64,000 nucleotides of DNA from JAAYUK01 sp964392915 (GCA_964392915.1 CAYMRS010000008.1:5968-69967); one strand, 5' to 3'; counted from the stretch's first letter, positions 52,821 to 61,532 are shown. A program made the numbers and translations. The notes: generated by a model from the letters alone, not told the origin.

Positions 52821-53102
52821 TTACTCTTTGAATGTTACCCTGAAATCATCGCGCTCTGCGGCACTCCGTTTTAGCATGGCCGCGATTTTTGCGTAATCAC
52901 CCTTCATCGCTTTTTTTGATATCAGCGCATGCTCCCAAATAATTTCAAACGGACCTTCAACATCAGTCGTAAGCACGTCTGCCAAGGCATCAAGATTGCG
53001 GCCGAAGTAGTCTGGCAGCGGCATGACCTTCGCAATCTCATCGTAAAACGCCTTTACCGACAGGATTACCGTGCCATCAAGCACATACTTCCTCACCGGC
53101 AT
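52821..53102 (-). CDS. Barstar-family ribonuclease inhibitor
   Basis: This 93-residue protein matches barstar over its whole length. It has KYVLDGTVILSVKAFYDEIA, then LPDYFGRNLDALADVLTTDV (about 29-48), which aligns with the barstar helix that plugs the barnase active site. Tyr29, Asp35 and Asp39 equivalents look present, while the Trp38 position is Ala. It should neutralise the barnase-like ribonuclease encoded directly upstream, protecting the producer's cytoplasm. Its start overlaps that gene by 10 nt. Confidence 0.9.
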   Translation of the reverse strand: MPVRKYVLDGTVILSVKAFYDEIAKVMPLPDYFGRNLDALADVLTTDVEGPFEIIWEHALISKKAMKGDYAKIAAMLKRSAAERDDFRVTFKE

Positions 53103-53563
53103 GCGGGGACCTCCACAAAAGTACTGTAATGATCTACCGTTAGCATTCGCCTGCCCTCTTTTGAAAAGACAATGCGATTTTGGCCGCGCCTGCCGCCCTT
53201 GTAACTCAGGTCGGCCTCGCGCCATTTCCCCTTCGGCAGCTTTTTTTCATAATTGCCGAACGCATCTCCACCAATGCTTTTTCCTCTGAGCTGCCTTACC
53301 GACCAGAGATCCTTCCCCGGCTTCCATCCCGCATCCTTTGCCTGTTTCTTGGTTATAAACTTCGGCGGGAGATCCCGATTGCTGGAAACATTCAGGCTAT
53401 TCAGGATTTCCGCGAGCTCGGTCTCATCAACCTGAGAAGCAAGCTGTTTGCTCATCTGCCGGGCAACGCTTTCGCATGAGGCGGCGTAGGGCGCCCCGGG
53501 AGAAAGCAACATCGCAAGCAGGCACGATGCCATAAAAAGAACGGCAACGGAGCTATGCATCAT
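53093..53563 (-). CDS. Barnase-like secreted guanyl-specific ribonuclease (N1/T1 family)
   Basis: This 156-residue protein has a signal peptide (about 1-28, VAVLFMASCLLAMLLSPGA), a roughly 35-residue linker and a barnase domain (about 62-152). Recognisable parts are LPPKFITKKQAKDAGW, LRGKSIGGDAFGNYEKKLP, WREADLSYKGGRRGQNRIVF and VDHYSTFVEV. Equivalents of catalytic Glu73, Arg87 and His102 and of Lys27 and Arg83 are present; the Arg59 position is Tyr. It cleaves RNA after guanine and is presumably exported. It follows the lipoprotein gene with a 4-nt overlap. Confidence 0.92.
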   Translation of the reverse strand: MMHSSVAVLFMASCLLAMLLSPGAPYAASCESVARQMSKQLASQVDETELAEILNSLNVSSNRDLPPKFITKKQAKDAGWKPGKDLWSVRQLRGKSIGGDAFGNYEKKLPKGKWREADLSYKGGRRGQNRIVFSKEGRRMLTVDHYSTFVEVPACR

Positions 53564-54159
53564 CGGGCCCTCATTTTCTCACGCTGGCGAACCTCTTTTT
53601 CCATCCAGTCAAAAATCTCGGTCGCAAGCGGCCGATGAGCCCGGATCATGCCGTCCTCCAACAGATCCTTGTTGATGGTCGCCTGTGCCGTAAATGCCCG
53701 TTCGGTGAGAGAGGTCCGGACACGCACTTCAATAGGAACCGGAATCATCTTTTCGTCCGAAGATTTGAGCCGATCCAGAGTAGCCGCCGTCGGCCGTATT
53801 TCAAGAATGAACGGATCCCGCTTCAGCGCATCCGCGAACGCCGGGTTTATAGCTTCGCTCCGGGAGATAAAGTACCCGTCCCATCGGGTGATCTGCACCT
53901 TGTCGCCGAAGCGGTCGCGCGCCATTTTCGCGTATTCAAGGCCCATGCTTGGAGGCACAGCTATGGAAAATTTCGGACTTGGCGGATTTCCGGCAAGTAT
54001 CTGCTCCCAGCAGTTCTCCTGTTTTTCGCAGGAGAGTCCCATGCTGTTTTTCAGCGCGAGTCTCCGTGCGTCAGCAAAGTCTGTTGTCTTGCACGCAGAG
54101 ACCAGGAAACATAAAAAACAGAGCAAAATCACAGGCGAAAAATGTGGAACACGACCCAT
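53560..54159 (-). CDS. Putative lipoprotein, first gene of the barnase-barstar operon
   Basis: This 199-residue protein has a lipoprotein signal (hydrophobic core then FLVSAC, lipobox Cys near residue 23) and a mature part with no family I recognise. It includes FSIAVPPSMGLEYAKMARDR and PIEVRVRTSLTERAFTAQAT, and a charged C-terminal helix (IFDWMEKEVRQREKMRAR). AAAGGAG 8 nt before the ATG at 54159 fixes the start. A promoter-like TTGACA-18-CATAGT lies upstream. The 4-nt overlap with the ribonuclease gene suggests a joint role, for example in export or immunity; this is inference. Confidence 0.75.
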   Translation of the reverse strand: MGRVPHFSPVILLCFLCFLVSACKTTDFADARRLALKNSMGLSCEKQENCWEQILAGNPPSPKFSIAVPPSMGLEYAKMARDRFGDKVQITRWDGYFISRSEAINPAFADALKRDPFILEIRPTAATLDRLKSSDEKMIPVPIEVRVRTSLTERAFTAQATINKDLLEDGMIRAHRPLATEIFDWMEKEVRQREKMRAR

Positions 54160-54466
54160 ACGTGGATCTCCTTTGCGCCGACGGAGGCGTCCATAAAGTG
54201 ACCGACACATTACTATGAGAAGAAACTCCCTTGAGTGTCAAGAGACACGGGCAGTTCTGAGAAGCTAAGGTGCTGCTACTCTCAAAATAGTCATGAGCTT
54301 GAAACACAATCGCGCAATGCCTTGCCGAATTACAATTCCGGGGTTAATTCGCTTGCATTTTCAGCGCTGACCCGCTAGCATAGTAATAGAAGGGCGTGCG
54401 GAAAGCGCGCCCGTTGTTCCTCAAACGTATATAGTAACCCGTCATATGCAGCAAAGGAGGTTCTTC
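54160..54466. other. 307-bp divergent intergenic region
   Basis: No gene is supported. It contains the minus-strand promoter of the lipoprotein operon at its left. Facing right it has TTGCAT-17-TAGCAT (54353-54381) and an AAAGGAGG site before the Gln-rich protein gene. Confidence 0.55.
54212..54241 (-). promoter_or_regulatory. Probable promoter of the lipoprotein-barnase-barstar operon
   Basis: On the minus strand a perfect TTGACA (54236-54241) is followed after 18 nt by CATAGT (54212-54217), about 52 nt before the lipoprotein ATG. Confidence 0.5.
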
Positions 54467-54793
54467 ATGGCAGTCACCCAGACCAGTTCAGCTCCGTCGG
54501 TACAGGCAGTGCAGCAAGCTCAGCAGGGGGAGCAGGCCGCCCGGCGCAAACGGACGCAGCAGGCGCAGCAGACCAATCAGGCTGCCAGTCAGGACCGAGT
54601 TACCCTCCAGAGTCGCAAGCAGGTGGGAACTGAACGCCCGGCTGAGACCGGTTCTGCCGCACCGCAGCGGTCTGAGGCAGTGAATCGGCGGCAGGCAGTA
54701 GCCGCATATGAAAGCGCCAGCCGTGTTGCACAGCAGACCGGAGGGGCGGAGCGTCAGAAACAGAAAATGATTAACGAAGTCGTCGGAAGATAG
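54467..54793 (+). CDS. Small Gln/Ala-rich hydrophilic protein, unknown function
   Basis: This 108-residue protein is dominated by Gln, Ala, Arg and Ser (for example SVQAVQQAQQGEQAARRKRT). It has no hydrophobic segment, is probably mostly disordered, and contains a short RVTLQSRKQ motif. I recognise no family. The start at 54467 has a strong AAAGGAGG 7 nt upstream, and the composition is consistent over the whole length, which supports a real gene. Its last 23 bp overlap the convergent metallopeptidase gene. Confidence 0.65.
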   Translation: MAVTQTSSAPSVQAVQQAQQGEQAARRKRTQQAQQTNQAASQDRVTLQSRKQVGTERPAETGSAAPQRSEAVNRRQAVAAYESASRVAQQTGGAERQKQKMINEVVGR

Positions 54794-55655
54794 ACAACTC
54801 TCCATCAAGGAACAGATGAACAGAGAAGGTATTACACTGGCTGATGTCACCGGACTCGATGCCGCGCTTAAACCATCGGACGCGCTGCTCTGACGTCCCA
54901 TGCGTAAAGGCATCGGGGACAATCTGGCCGCGGGTCTGTCTCTGGATGCGGTCATCTCCGATAGCGCTCGCTGCGTTCAGCGCCTCCTCGATATCGCCGT
55001 CTTCAACCATTTTTTTTACCCTGTTTGCGTGGTGTCCCCATATGCCCGCAAGACAGTCTGCCTGGAGTTCGAGCCTGACCTGCAGCCGGTTTCGGTCGGT
55101 CGTGCCTGCCCTTTCCTGCGCAGTACGAACCTGTTCCGCAATGCCGAGGAGATGCTGCACATGGTGGCCAACTTCATGGGCAATAACATACGCCTGTGCA
55201 AAGTCCCCGGGCGCTTTAAATCGGGTCCTGAGTTCATCGTAAAAGCCGAGGTCGATATATACTTTCTCATCTGCGGGGCAGTAAAACGGCCCCATCGCAG
55301 ATTGCGCAAATCCGCACGCGGACTGGACCGCTCCGGTGAAGAGAACCAGCTTCGGTTCCCGGTATGTTTTTCCTGCCCGCCGGAAGGCTTCGCGCCAGGT
55401 ATCCTCGGTGTCGGCGAGAACGACAGAGACAAACGAAGCCAGGCGGTCTTCAGCGGGAGGCCTCTGCGGAGCAGGCTGCTGCTGAACGGAAGGACTGCCG
55501 GTGCCCTGCAGGAGCACGCTCGGATCAACACCGAAAAAAAGCGCCACGAGCACAATAACTATAGTGCCGATACCTCCTCCGACAAGCCCGCGCGATGCCG
55601 ACATGCCCCTGCGATCTTCAACGTTGTCGCTTCTTTTTTCATTTTCCCATCGCAT
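54771..55655 (-). CDS. Membrane-anchored neutral zinc metallopeptidase (YpfJ family)
   Basis: This 294-residue protein has one N-terminal membrane helix (about 25-43, GGIGTIVIVLVALFFGV), a Pro/Gln linker, and a catalytic domain with the zinc motif VIAHEVGHHVQHLLG near residue 155. LQADCLAGIWGHHA provides a probable further ligand, and CGFAQSAMGPFYCPADEKVY is characteristic of the family. The family is predicted to be periplasmic; substrates are unknown. It is preceded by TAGGAGAAAT as ribosome-binding site and is separated by 10 bp from the Cys-rich gene upstream. Confidence 0.9.
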   Translation of the reverse strand: MRWENEKRSDNVEDRRGMSASRGLVGGGIGTIVIVLVALFFGVDPSVLLQGTGSPSVQQQPAPQRPPAEDRLASFVSVVLADTEDTWREAFRRAGKTYREPKLVLFTGAVQSACGFAQSAMGPFYCPADEKVYIDLGFYDELRTRFKAPGDFAQAYVIAHEVGHHVQHLLGIAEQVRTAQERAGTTDRNRLQVRLELQADCLAGIWGHHANRVKKMVEDGDIEEALNAASAIGDDRIQRQTRGQIVPDAFTHGTSEQRVRWFKRGIESGDISQCNTFSVHLFLDGELSIFRRLR

Positions 55656-55665
55656 ATGATTTCTC

Positions 55666-55980
55666 CTAAGTTTTCAGCATCTCGTATACAATCCGGTAGC
55701 CGCCGCAAGGCGGTCCGGAGCAATTTTCAGCAAAGTCGCATCCATCAATCCGGAAATCGCATGAACCGCAGAGCAGTGCTTCAATTTCCGGATGTCTGAG
55801 GCGGGCATATCCGGAAAAATCAGGTTCGGCAAGCTTTCTCACACGGACGCCCCGGAGTTCCCCTGTAGTAACATGACGGATCAGAAACGCATAGCCGCCG
55901 CACCGCTCTTCTTTCTCGCCGTGTTTATAGAATGCGCAGGCATCTTTGCAAACACGACGGGTGAAGTACTCCTCCTTCAC
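55666..55980 (-). CDS. Cysteine-rich protein, unknown function
   Basis: This 104-residue soluble protein has eight Cys. The first three are spread over RVCKDACAFYKH and ERCGGY; the last five cluster in LLCGSCDFRIDGCDFAENC and PPCGGY, suggesting a metal site or Fe-S cluster. I do not recognise a named family. I start at GTG 55980, which overlaps the cutA stop in a GTGA; GTG 56001 is an alternative adding seven basic residues. Coupling to cutA hints at a metal-related function, but this is weak. Confidence 0.7.
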   Translation of the reverse strand: MKEEYFTRRVCKDACAFYKHGEKEERCGGYAFLIRHVTTGELRGVRVRKLAEPDFSGYARLRHPEIEALLCGSCDFRIDGCDFAENCSGPPCGGYRIVYEMLKT

Positions 55981-56291
55981 TTTGTCACGTCGGCGAGCCA
56001 CTGAAGATAGTCCTCCGAACCCGCGACGATCGGCAACGCGATAACTTCAGGAACCGTATACGGGTGCAACTGCCTGACCCGCGCTGAAAGCTCGGCAAAC
56101 AAGGTTTTTTTTGTCTTGCAGATCATCAGCACCTCGGCATCGTCCTCTATCTTTTCCTGCCAACTATAAATGGAACGAATCCCGCGTACAATGTTTACAC
56201 AGCCGGCCAGCCGTTCTTCCACAAGCGCCCGGGCAATTTTTGCTGCATCTTCTTCGCCCGGGGCCGTAATAAAAACAACGAGAGAATCCAT
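55977..56291 (-). CDS. cutA: Divalent-cation tolerance protein CutA1
   Basis: This 104-residue protein has the CutA1 pattern: VVFITAPGEEDAAKIARALV, LAGCVNIVRGIRSIYSWQEK (about 29-48), EVLMICKTKK and YTVPEVIALPIVAGSEDYLQ. CutA1 forms very stable trimers and is linked to copper tolerance, though its mechanism is unresolved. AAGGAGGG lies 7 nt before the ATG at 56291; the longer frame from 56321 overlaps that site. Confidence 0.93.
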   Translation of the reverse strand: MDSLVVFITAPGEEDAAKIARALVEERLAGCVNIVRGIRSIYSWQEKIEDDAEVLMICKTKKTLFAELSARVRQLHPYTVPEVIALPIVAGSEDYLQWLADVTK

Positions 56292-56327
56292 GCATTCCCT
56301 CCTTCCGCAAAAAATTATCATGCCGCA

Positions 56328-56681
56328 TCAGAGTACAAAAACGGCAACCCAGACTATGAGCCCTCCCAGAATTGTCGCAATAACTGCTTGCACCACCCGG
56401 TTGGTTTCCTGGCGATCAAGCGAAACCTCATTCAGATTTACAATATGTTTTTTCAAAACTGTCAACGGTTTTTCGTTTATTGACAGCGTGACGGTTTCCC
56501 CGGAGACCGCTGTTGCGGTGCCACTGACTTTTGTTCCTTCAACCGTGAGCGCTGTTACCTGCTTGTTGAGATAGTAAGGTTCTGACGGCGCTTGAAAAAG
56601 CTGCCAGTATCCCCAGAATATCAGCAGAATGCCGATGATGATGAGAATGTCTTTTTTATGTCTGCGGGATATTCGTCCCAT
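56328..56681 (-). CDS. Small membrane protein with two transmembrane helices, unknown function
   Basis: This 117-residue protein has a basic start (MGRISRRHKKD), a first helix (about 11-29, ILIIIGILLIFWGYWQLF), a beta-rich middle (about 40-80, VTALTVEGTKVSGTATAVSG) and a second helix at the very C-terminus (AVIATILGGLIVWVAVFVL). The middle would lie in the periplasm. No family is recognised. It starts 1 nt after the aminopeptidase stop, so it is probably co-transcribed with that gene. Confidence 0.65.
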   Translation of the reverse strand: MGRISRRHKKDILIIIGILLIFWGYWQLFQAPSEPYYLNKQVTALTVEGTKVSGTATAVSGETVTLSINEKPLTVLKKHIVNLNEVSLDRQETNRVVQAVIATILGGLIVWVAVFVL

Positions 56682-56682
56682 A

Positions 56683-57816
56683 TCAGTTCTCCCCGGCGAG
56701 TTTGCCCATTTCCATCAGCACAGTTCTGGTCCCGTCCGGGGCTATCAGGACAACCGTCGGTTTAAAAAAGACGAAGTCCTGATGAAAAGGCGTCTTGACG
56801 ACTCCTCCGAAAGAGCTGTTGTCCCCAAGCGCAATGTGGATGGTGCCGAGAATTTTTTCGGACTCCAGAATGTTGTCGGGCCTTTTTGCCCGCTCGTTTG
56901 TGCCGATGCCGAGTTCGGCAATGTTTCCGTTCTCCCGCCGTTCAGCCAGTTTGGCTCTGAGAACGTCAGCATATGGGTCATCGCCGGCTACCTCTGTCAC
57001 GCTTCCGCCTGAAACAGTAAGGGTGGCCGGGCTGCCAAGTTCCCGCGTTGGTCCCCACCGGAGAATAAGCTTTCCTTCCGAGCTCCCCTCCAGCGGCGCG
57101 AAAAAAACCTCACCGGCCGGCAGATTGCTGAATGCGCCGGGACGGGTCAGCATCCCCGTATCGGCCAGGGGCTTGCGTCCTTTTTTCGACAGCTTCAGGC
57201 GCGACCCGTCGGGAGTCGATATCTCAACCATCTCGGCCTTGCTCACCGTCCTGGCGATTGCGCGAGTTCTTCTCGCAAGCGACTTCCAGTCTACGTTCAT
57301 CGGTCCTTCAAACATTGAAACATCAAACAGCGGCATGCTCGCATACCGCGCACCGCCAACCCGGGTCAGCAGCTCACGAAATCGGGTATGGCTGGTTGAA
57401 TAGTTGGCAAGCGCAATGACCGCGCTGACGGCGGCATCAACATGTTTTTCCAGTATTGAAGAGGCTTTCAAAAGAATATCATCGCTGGCTGTTTTTTGCA
57501 GGACCGGTTGAAAAAGAGCAGCTTTTTGGAGCGCGGCAACAGCTTTTTTGCCGAACGCTGCCTGCCAGATTTCGACCGGAGGCTCCACCCCATGATCCCG
57601 TGTTGCAGGGTACTGGAGATAATGAACCTTTTTTGCAAAAGCACGGCCGACTTCGGCGGTCAGCAGCGCGACATCCTGCAACCGCAGGCGGCGGCAGCGA
57701 TCCGCATCCGAAACCTCCTCGTCAGGCGCAATGCTGTCGGTAAACACCAGAATGGACTCGTGCGGCTTGAGGGCAAGATTGGTGGTGTAGATGGATCGGA
57801 TAACCGAGGTAAACAT
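56683..57816 (-). CDS. M29-type metallo-aminopeptidase
   Basis: This 377-residue protein resembles the thermophilic M29 aminopeptidases. The C-terminal third carries the metal-ligand region ENGNIAELGIGTNERAKRP, ESEKILGTIHIALGDNSSFG and KTPFHQDFVF. The N-terminal part is more divergent, with FEGPMNVDWKSLARRTRAIA in the middle. These are cytoplasmic di-metal enzymes removing N-terminal residues. I start at ATG 57816 (MFTSVIRSIYTTNL); the longer form begins with a charged, unconserved stretch. Confidence 0.87.
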   Translation of the reverse strand: MFTSVIRSIYTTNLALKPHESILVFTDSIAPDEEVSDADRCRRLRLQDVALLTAEVGRAFAKKVHYLQYPATRDHGVEPPVEIWQAAFGKKAVAALQKAALFQPVLQKTASDDILLKASSILEKHVDAAVSAVIALANYSTSHTRFRELLTRVGGARYASMPLFDVSMFEGPMNVDWKSLARRTRAIARTVSKAEMVEISTPDGSRLKLSKKGRKPLADTGMLTRPGAFSNLPAGEVFFAPLEGSSEGKLILRWGPTRELGSPATLTVSGGSVTEVAGDDPYADVLRAKLAERRENGNIAELGIGTNERAKRPDNILESEKILGTIHIALGDNSSFGGVVKTPFHQDFVFFKPTVVLIAPDGTRTVLMEMGKLAGEN

Positions 57817-57959
57817 GCGCGCAGCCTCCCGTTTTGTTTCGCGGTGGTCCCGCAAGTTTGATTATACCGGAGAATCGGCCAGGTGTGAACCGTCGGTTTC
57901 TGCCAATCCGAATCTCCCGACCGCCAAGGCACCCTGATTTGAGCGGGCTGCTTAAAATC

Positions 57960-59393
57960 TTACGTAAACGACAGCTCCATCTGCTCTTTCTCTTCTCCCG
58001 GAAAGGTGATAGGGTAGTTGTTGTCGAAACAGGCAAAACAGAAATCGTCGGGATTCGGCAGCATAGCCTTCAGGCTCGGAATCGAGAGATAGGCAAGGCT
58101 GTCAGCCGTGATATACTTGCGGATTTCCTCTGTCTTGTGCGACGAAGCGATCAATTCCTGCCGCGTCGGGGTGTCGATGCCATAAAAACAGGGGCCGACG
58201 GTCGGCGGTGAACTGATCCGCACATGAACCTCTTTTGCCCCGCCGACCTCGCGGATCATCTTAACAATCTTCTTCGAGGTCGTTCCCCGTACAATCGAGT
58301 CGTCGACGACAACCACCCGCTTCCCCTGAAGAATATCCCGCACAGGGTTCAGCTTGATCTTCACGCCGAAATGTCGGATGTGCTGTTTCGGCTCGATAAA
58401 GGTGCGCCCGACATAGTGGTTGCGGATCAGGCCGAAGTCAAACGGCAGGCCGCTCTCTTCCGCATAGCCGATGGCCGCCGGCACGCCGGAGTCAGGAACC
58501 GGAATGACGATGTCGGCATCAACCCCCGCATTGCGGGCCAGTTCACGGCCAAAGCCCTTCCTGACCGTATTGACGCAATTGTGATTGTAGATATAGCTGT
58601 CGGGACGCGAGAAATAGATGTATTCGAAGACGCAGAAAGCGTGGCGATGAGACGGAAGAATGCGCCGCGACTCCACGCCGCGGGAGTTGATGATGACCAT
58701 CTCGCCCGGTTCGATATCTCGGATATACGTAGCACCCATGATATCGAACGCGCAGGTCTCGGAGGCGACCACATGCGCGCTGTCAATCTTGCCGAGCGAC
58801 AGTGGACGCACGCCGTACGGATCGCGAACCGCGATGAGTTCGGTCTCATTAATAAATAGCACGCTGAACGCCCCTGTCACCTTGCGGAGCGCGCCCGCAA
58901 TTCTGTCATGGGAATCGAGATCTTTTGCACGCGCGATATAATGCAGAATTACCTCGCTGTCTGATGTCGACTGGAAAATCGCTCCCTTCTGTTCAAGCTT
59001 CAGGCGGAGGTTGTCGGAGTCAACAAGGTTGCCGTTATGCGCGACAGCGATTGAGCCGAGGGCATAGTTGGCAAGCAGGGGCTGCACATTTTTCAGGCCG
59101 CTGCCGCCCGCGGTCGAATAGCGATTGTGGCCGATGGCGATATGGCCGGGCAGGCGTTTCAGTCGTTTTTCGGAGAAGATGTCGGCAACGGCACCAAGAG
59201 ATTTTTCGAGGCAGAGCGTTTTGCCGTCGGAAGAGCAGATGCCAGCGCCTTCCTGACCGCGGTGCTGCAGGGCATAGAGCCCAAGATAGGTAAGGTTTGA
59301 TGCTTCAGGGTGGCCGAAGATGCCGCAGACGCCGCACTCTTCATGAATATCGAAGATAGGCGGCCAGCGACCGGCACCGGAATGTGGATTCAT
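57960..59393 (-). CDS. purF: Amidophosphoribosyltransferase
   Basis: This 477-residue enzyme has an N-terminal propeptide of about 20 residues and then ECGVCGIFGHPEAS, where the first Cys becomes the glutaminase nucleophile. It has the class II amidotransferase signatures IGHNRYSTAGGS and VAHNGNL, and a C-terminal phosphoribosyltransferase domain with the PRPP loop VVVVDDSIVRGTTSKKIV. PurF catalyses the first step of purine synthesis; Cys near residue 440 (CFACFDNNYP) may be an Fe-S ligand. The start is at 59393; a G10 tract lies 9 nt upstream. Confidence 0.96.
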   Translation of the reverse strand: MNPHSGAGRWPPIFDIHEECGVCGIFGHPEASNLTYLGLYALQHRGQEGAGICSSDGKTLCLEKSLGAVADIFSEKRLKRLPGHIAIGHNRYSTAGGSGLKNVQPLLANYALGSIAVAHNGNLVDSDNLRLKLEQKGAIFQSTSDSEVILHYIARAKDLDSHDRIAGALRKVTGAFSVLFINETELIAVRDPYGVRPLSLGKIDSAHVVASETCAFDIMGATYIRDIEPGEMVIINSRGVESRRILPSHRHAFCVFEYIYFSRPDSYIYNHNCVNTVRKGFGRELARNAGVDADIVIPVPDSGVPAAIGYAEESGLPFDFGLIRNHYVGRTFIEPKQHIRHFGVKIKLNPVRDILQGKRVVVVDDSIVRGTTSKKIVKMIREVGGAKEVHVRISSPPTVGPCFYGIDTPTRQELIASSHKTEEIRKYITADSLAYLSIPSLKAMLPNPDDFCFACFDNNYPITFPGEEKEQMELSFT

Positions 59394-59522
59394 GGGTTTC
59401 TGCCCCCCCCCCGGAATTCGCGCAGGATATGGAAGATCCATCTCTTTGTTTTTGCGGCAGAAGTAAAGGGCATATGCAGCAAAAACGTGATGAATCAACC
59501 GTGTTTATTGTAGCATAAACAG

Positions 59523-61532
59523 ATGGGCCAGTTCGCATTACGCACCGGATTCTCTCCCAGCGGAGATCAGCCGAAGGCAATCGCAGACCTCACCAACGGC
59601 ATCCTGAAGGGTGTCAAGCACCAGGTTCTGCTCGGTGTGACCGGCTCCGGCAAGACCTTTACGGTTGCCAACGTCATCCGGAACGTGCAGAAGCCGACGC
59701 TCGTCATCGCCCACAACAAGGCGCTTGCGGCACAGCTTTACGGTGAGTTCCGGGATCTCTTTCCAGGCAATGCGGTCGAGTTTTTCGTAAGCTACTACGA
59801 CTATTACCAGCCTGAGGCGTATCTGCCGACAACCGACACCTACATCGAAAAAGACTCAATGATCAACGACGACATCGACCGGCTCCGCCATTCTGCCACC
59901 ATGTCCATCCTGGAGCGGAAAGATGTCATTGTGGTCGCCTCGGTATCATGCATCTACGGCATCGGCGCGCCGGAAGACTACCTCGGCATGCACCTGTTTC
60001 TTGAAGAAGGCATGCGGATAAAGCGCGACGACATGCTCCTCAGCCTCGTGAATATGCTTTATGTACGGTCCGACACCGAATTCAAGCGCGGAGCTTTCCG
60101 CGTGCGCGGCGACATCATCGAGATCTATCCCGCCTTTGCCCAGGACAAGGCAGTGCGCGTCGAACTATTTGGCGATGATGTCGATGCAATCAGCGAATTC
60201 GACCCGCTGACCGGCGCAAAAAGAGGCCGCATGCAGCGGCTTGTACTCTATCCGAACAGCCATTGGATAACATCCAAATCAAAGTTGGAACTGGCATTCA
60301 CAACCATCGAAGCAGAACTTGAAGACCGCATGCGCTACTTCCGCAACCGTGGCGAACTGGTAAACGCGCAGCGCATTGAGCAGCGCACCCGGTTCGACAT
60401 GGAGATGCTCCGTGAGTTCGGCTACTGCCATGGCATCGAAAACTATTCGCGCCACATGAGCGGGCGAAATGAGGGGGAGCCGCCTTATACCCTTATCGAC
60501 TATCTGATCAGCGGTCCATCGGCGGGCGACTATCTTCTCGTCATCGATGAATCGCACGCCACCGTGCCGCAAATCGGAGGCATGTACGAGGGAGATCGTT
60601 CACGTAAGCAGACGCTCATCGACTTCGGCTTCCGCCTGCCGTCAGCGCTCGATAACCGGCCGCTCCGCTTCCCTGAGTTCGAACAGCGGGTCAATCAGGT
60701 CATCTATGTTTCGGCAACACCGGCTGACTACGAGCGCACTAAGGCCGGAAAACGCATTGTCGAGCAGGTGATACGGCCGACCGGTCTCATGGACCCGAAG
60801 ATTCGCATCAGGCCAATACGCGACCAAGTGGAAGACCTGCTGGGCGAAATCCGCTCTCGAGCCGCACGCGGCGAACGCGTTCTTGTCACGACGCTTACGA
60901 AGAAAATGGCGGAAGATGTCACCGATTTCTACACGGAACTCGGCATCCGGGCCCGTTACCTCCATTCGGACATTGACACTCTTGAGCGCGTCGAAATCCT
61001 GCGCGATCTGCGTCTCGGGGTTTTTGACGTTTTGATCGGGGTAAACCTTCTTCGCGAAGGACTTGACCTGCCCGAGGTATCTCTTGTTGCAATCTTCGAT
61101 GCGGACAAGGAAGGATTTCTCCGCTCGGAGCGTTCTCTCATTCAGACTTCAGGCCGCGCTGCCAGGAATGTAAACGGCGAGGTCGTTTTCTACGCCGACA
61201 GGATGACCGGTTCGATGCAGCGCGCAATTGACGAAACTGAACGGCGCCGCGCCATTCAGGCAGACTACAACAAAAAGATGAATATCGAGCCCGAGACCAT
61301 AAAGAGCCAGATCAAGGACATTCTCAGCTCAATTTATGAAGCCGATTACTACAGCGTGCCGATGGCTGCCGAAGAGACTGCGGGTTACAGCCTGAGCGAA
61401 GACGCGGTCAGGCAGCTCGAGGCGGAGATGAAAGAATGCGCCAAAAAGCTTGAGTTTGAGAAGGCCGCTGAGCTGCGCGACAAGATACGAGCCGTTCGTG
61501 AGCAGATGCTGAAGACAGGAGTAAAGCTGTAG
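59523..61532 (+). CDS. uvrB: Excinuclease ABC subunit B
   Basis: This 669-residue protein is complete. It has Walker A GVTGSGKTFTVANV near residue 40, the damage-probing beta-hairpin VSYYDYYQPEAYLPTTDTYI, the DESH-type box IDESHATVPQ, helicase motifs V/VI (GVNLLREGLDLPEV, QTSGRAARN) and a C-terminal UVR motif (about 625-660) for UvrC binding. It verifies lesions in nucleotide excision repair. No Shine-Dalgarno is clear; TAGCAT 6 nt before the ATG might be a -10. Confidence 0.98.
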   Translation: MGQFALRTGFSPSGDQPKAIADLTNGILKGVKHQVLLGVTGSGKTFTVANVIRNVQKPTLVIAHNKALAAQLYGEFRDLFPGNAVEFFVSYYDYYQPEAYLPTTDTYIEKDSMINDDIDRLRHSATMSILERKDVIVVASVSCIYGIGAPEDYLGMHLFLEEGMRIKRDDMLLSLVNMLYVRSDTEFKRGAFRVRGDIIEIYPAFAQDKAVRVELFGDDVDAISEFDPLTGAKRGRMQRLVLYPNSHWITSKSKLELAFTTIEAELEDRMRYFRNRGELVNAQRIEQRTRFDMEMLREFGYCHGIENYSRHMSGRNEGEPPYTLIDYLISGPSAGDYLLVIDESHATVPQIGGMYEGDRSRKQTLIDFGFRLPSALDNRPLRFPEFEQRVNQVIYVSATPADYERTKAGKRIVEQVIRPTGLMDPKIRIRPIRDQVEDLLGEIRSRAARGERVLVTTLTKKMAEDVTDFYTELGIRARYLHSDIDTLERVEILRDLRLGVFDVLIGVNLLREGLDLPEVSLVAIFDADKEGFLRSERSLIQTSGRAARNVNGEVVFYADRMTGSMQRAIDETERRRAIQADYNKKMNIEPETIKSQIKDILSSIYEADYYSVPMAAEETAGYSLSEDAVRQLEAEMKECAKKLEFEKAAELRDKIRAVREQMLKTGVKL

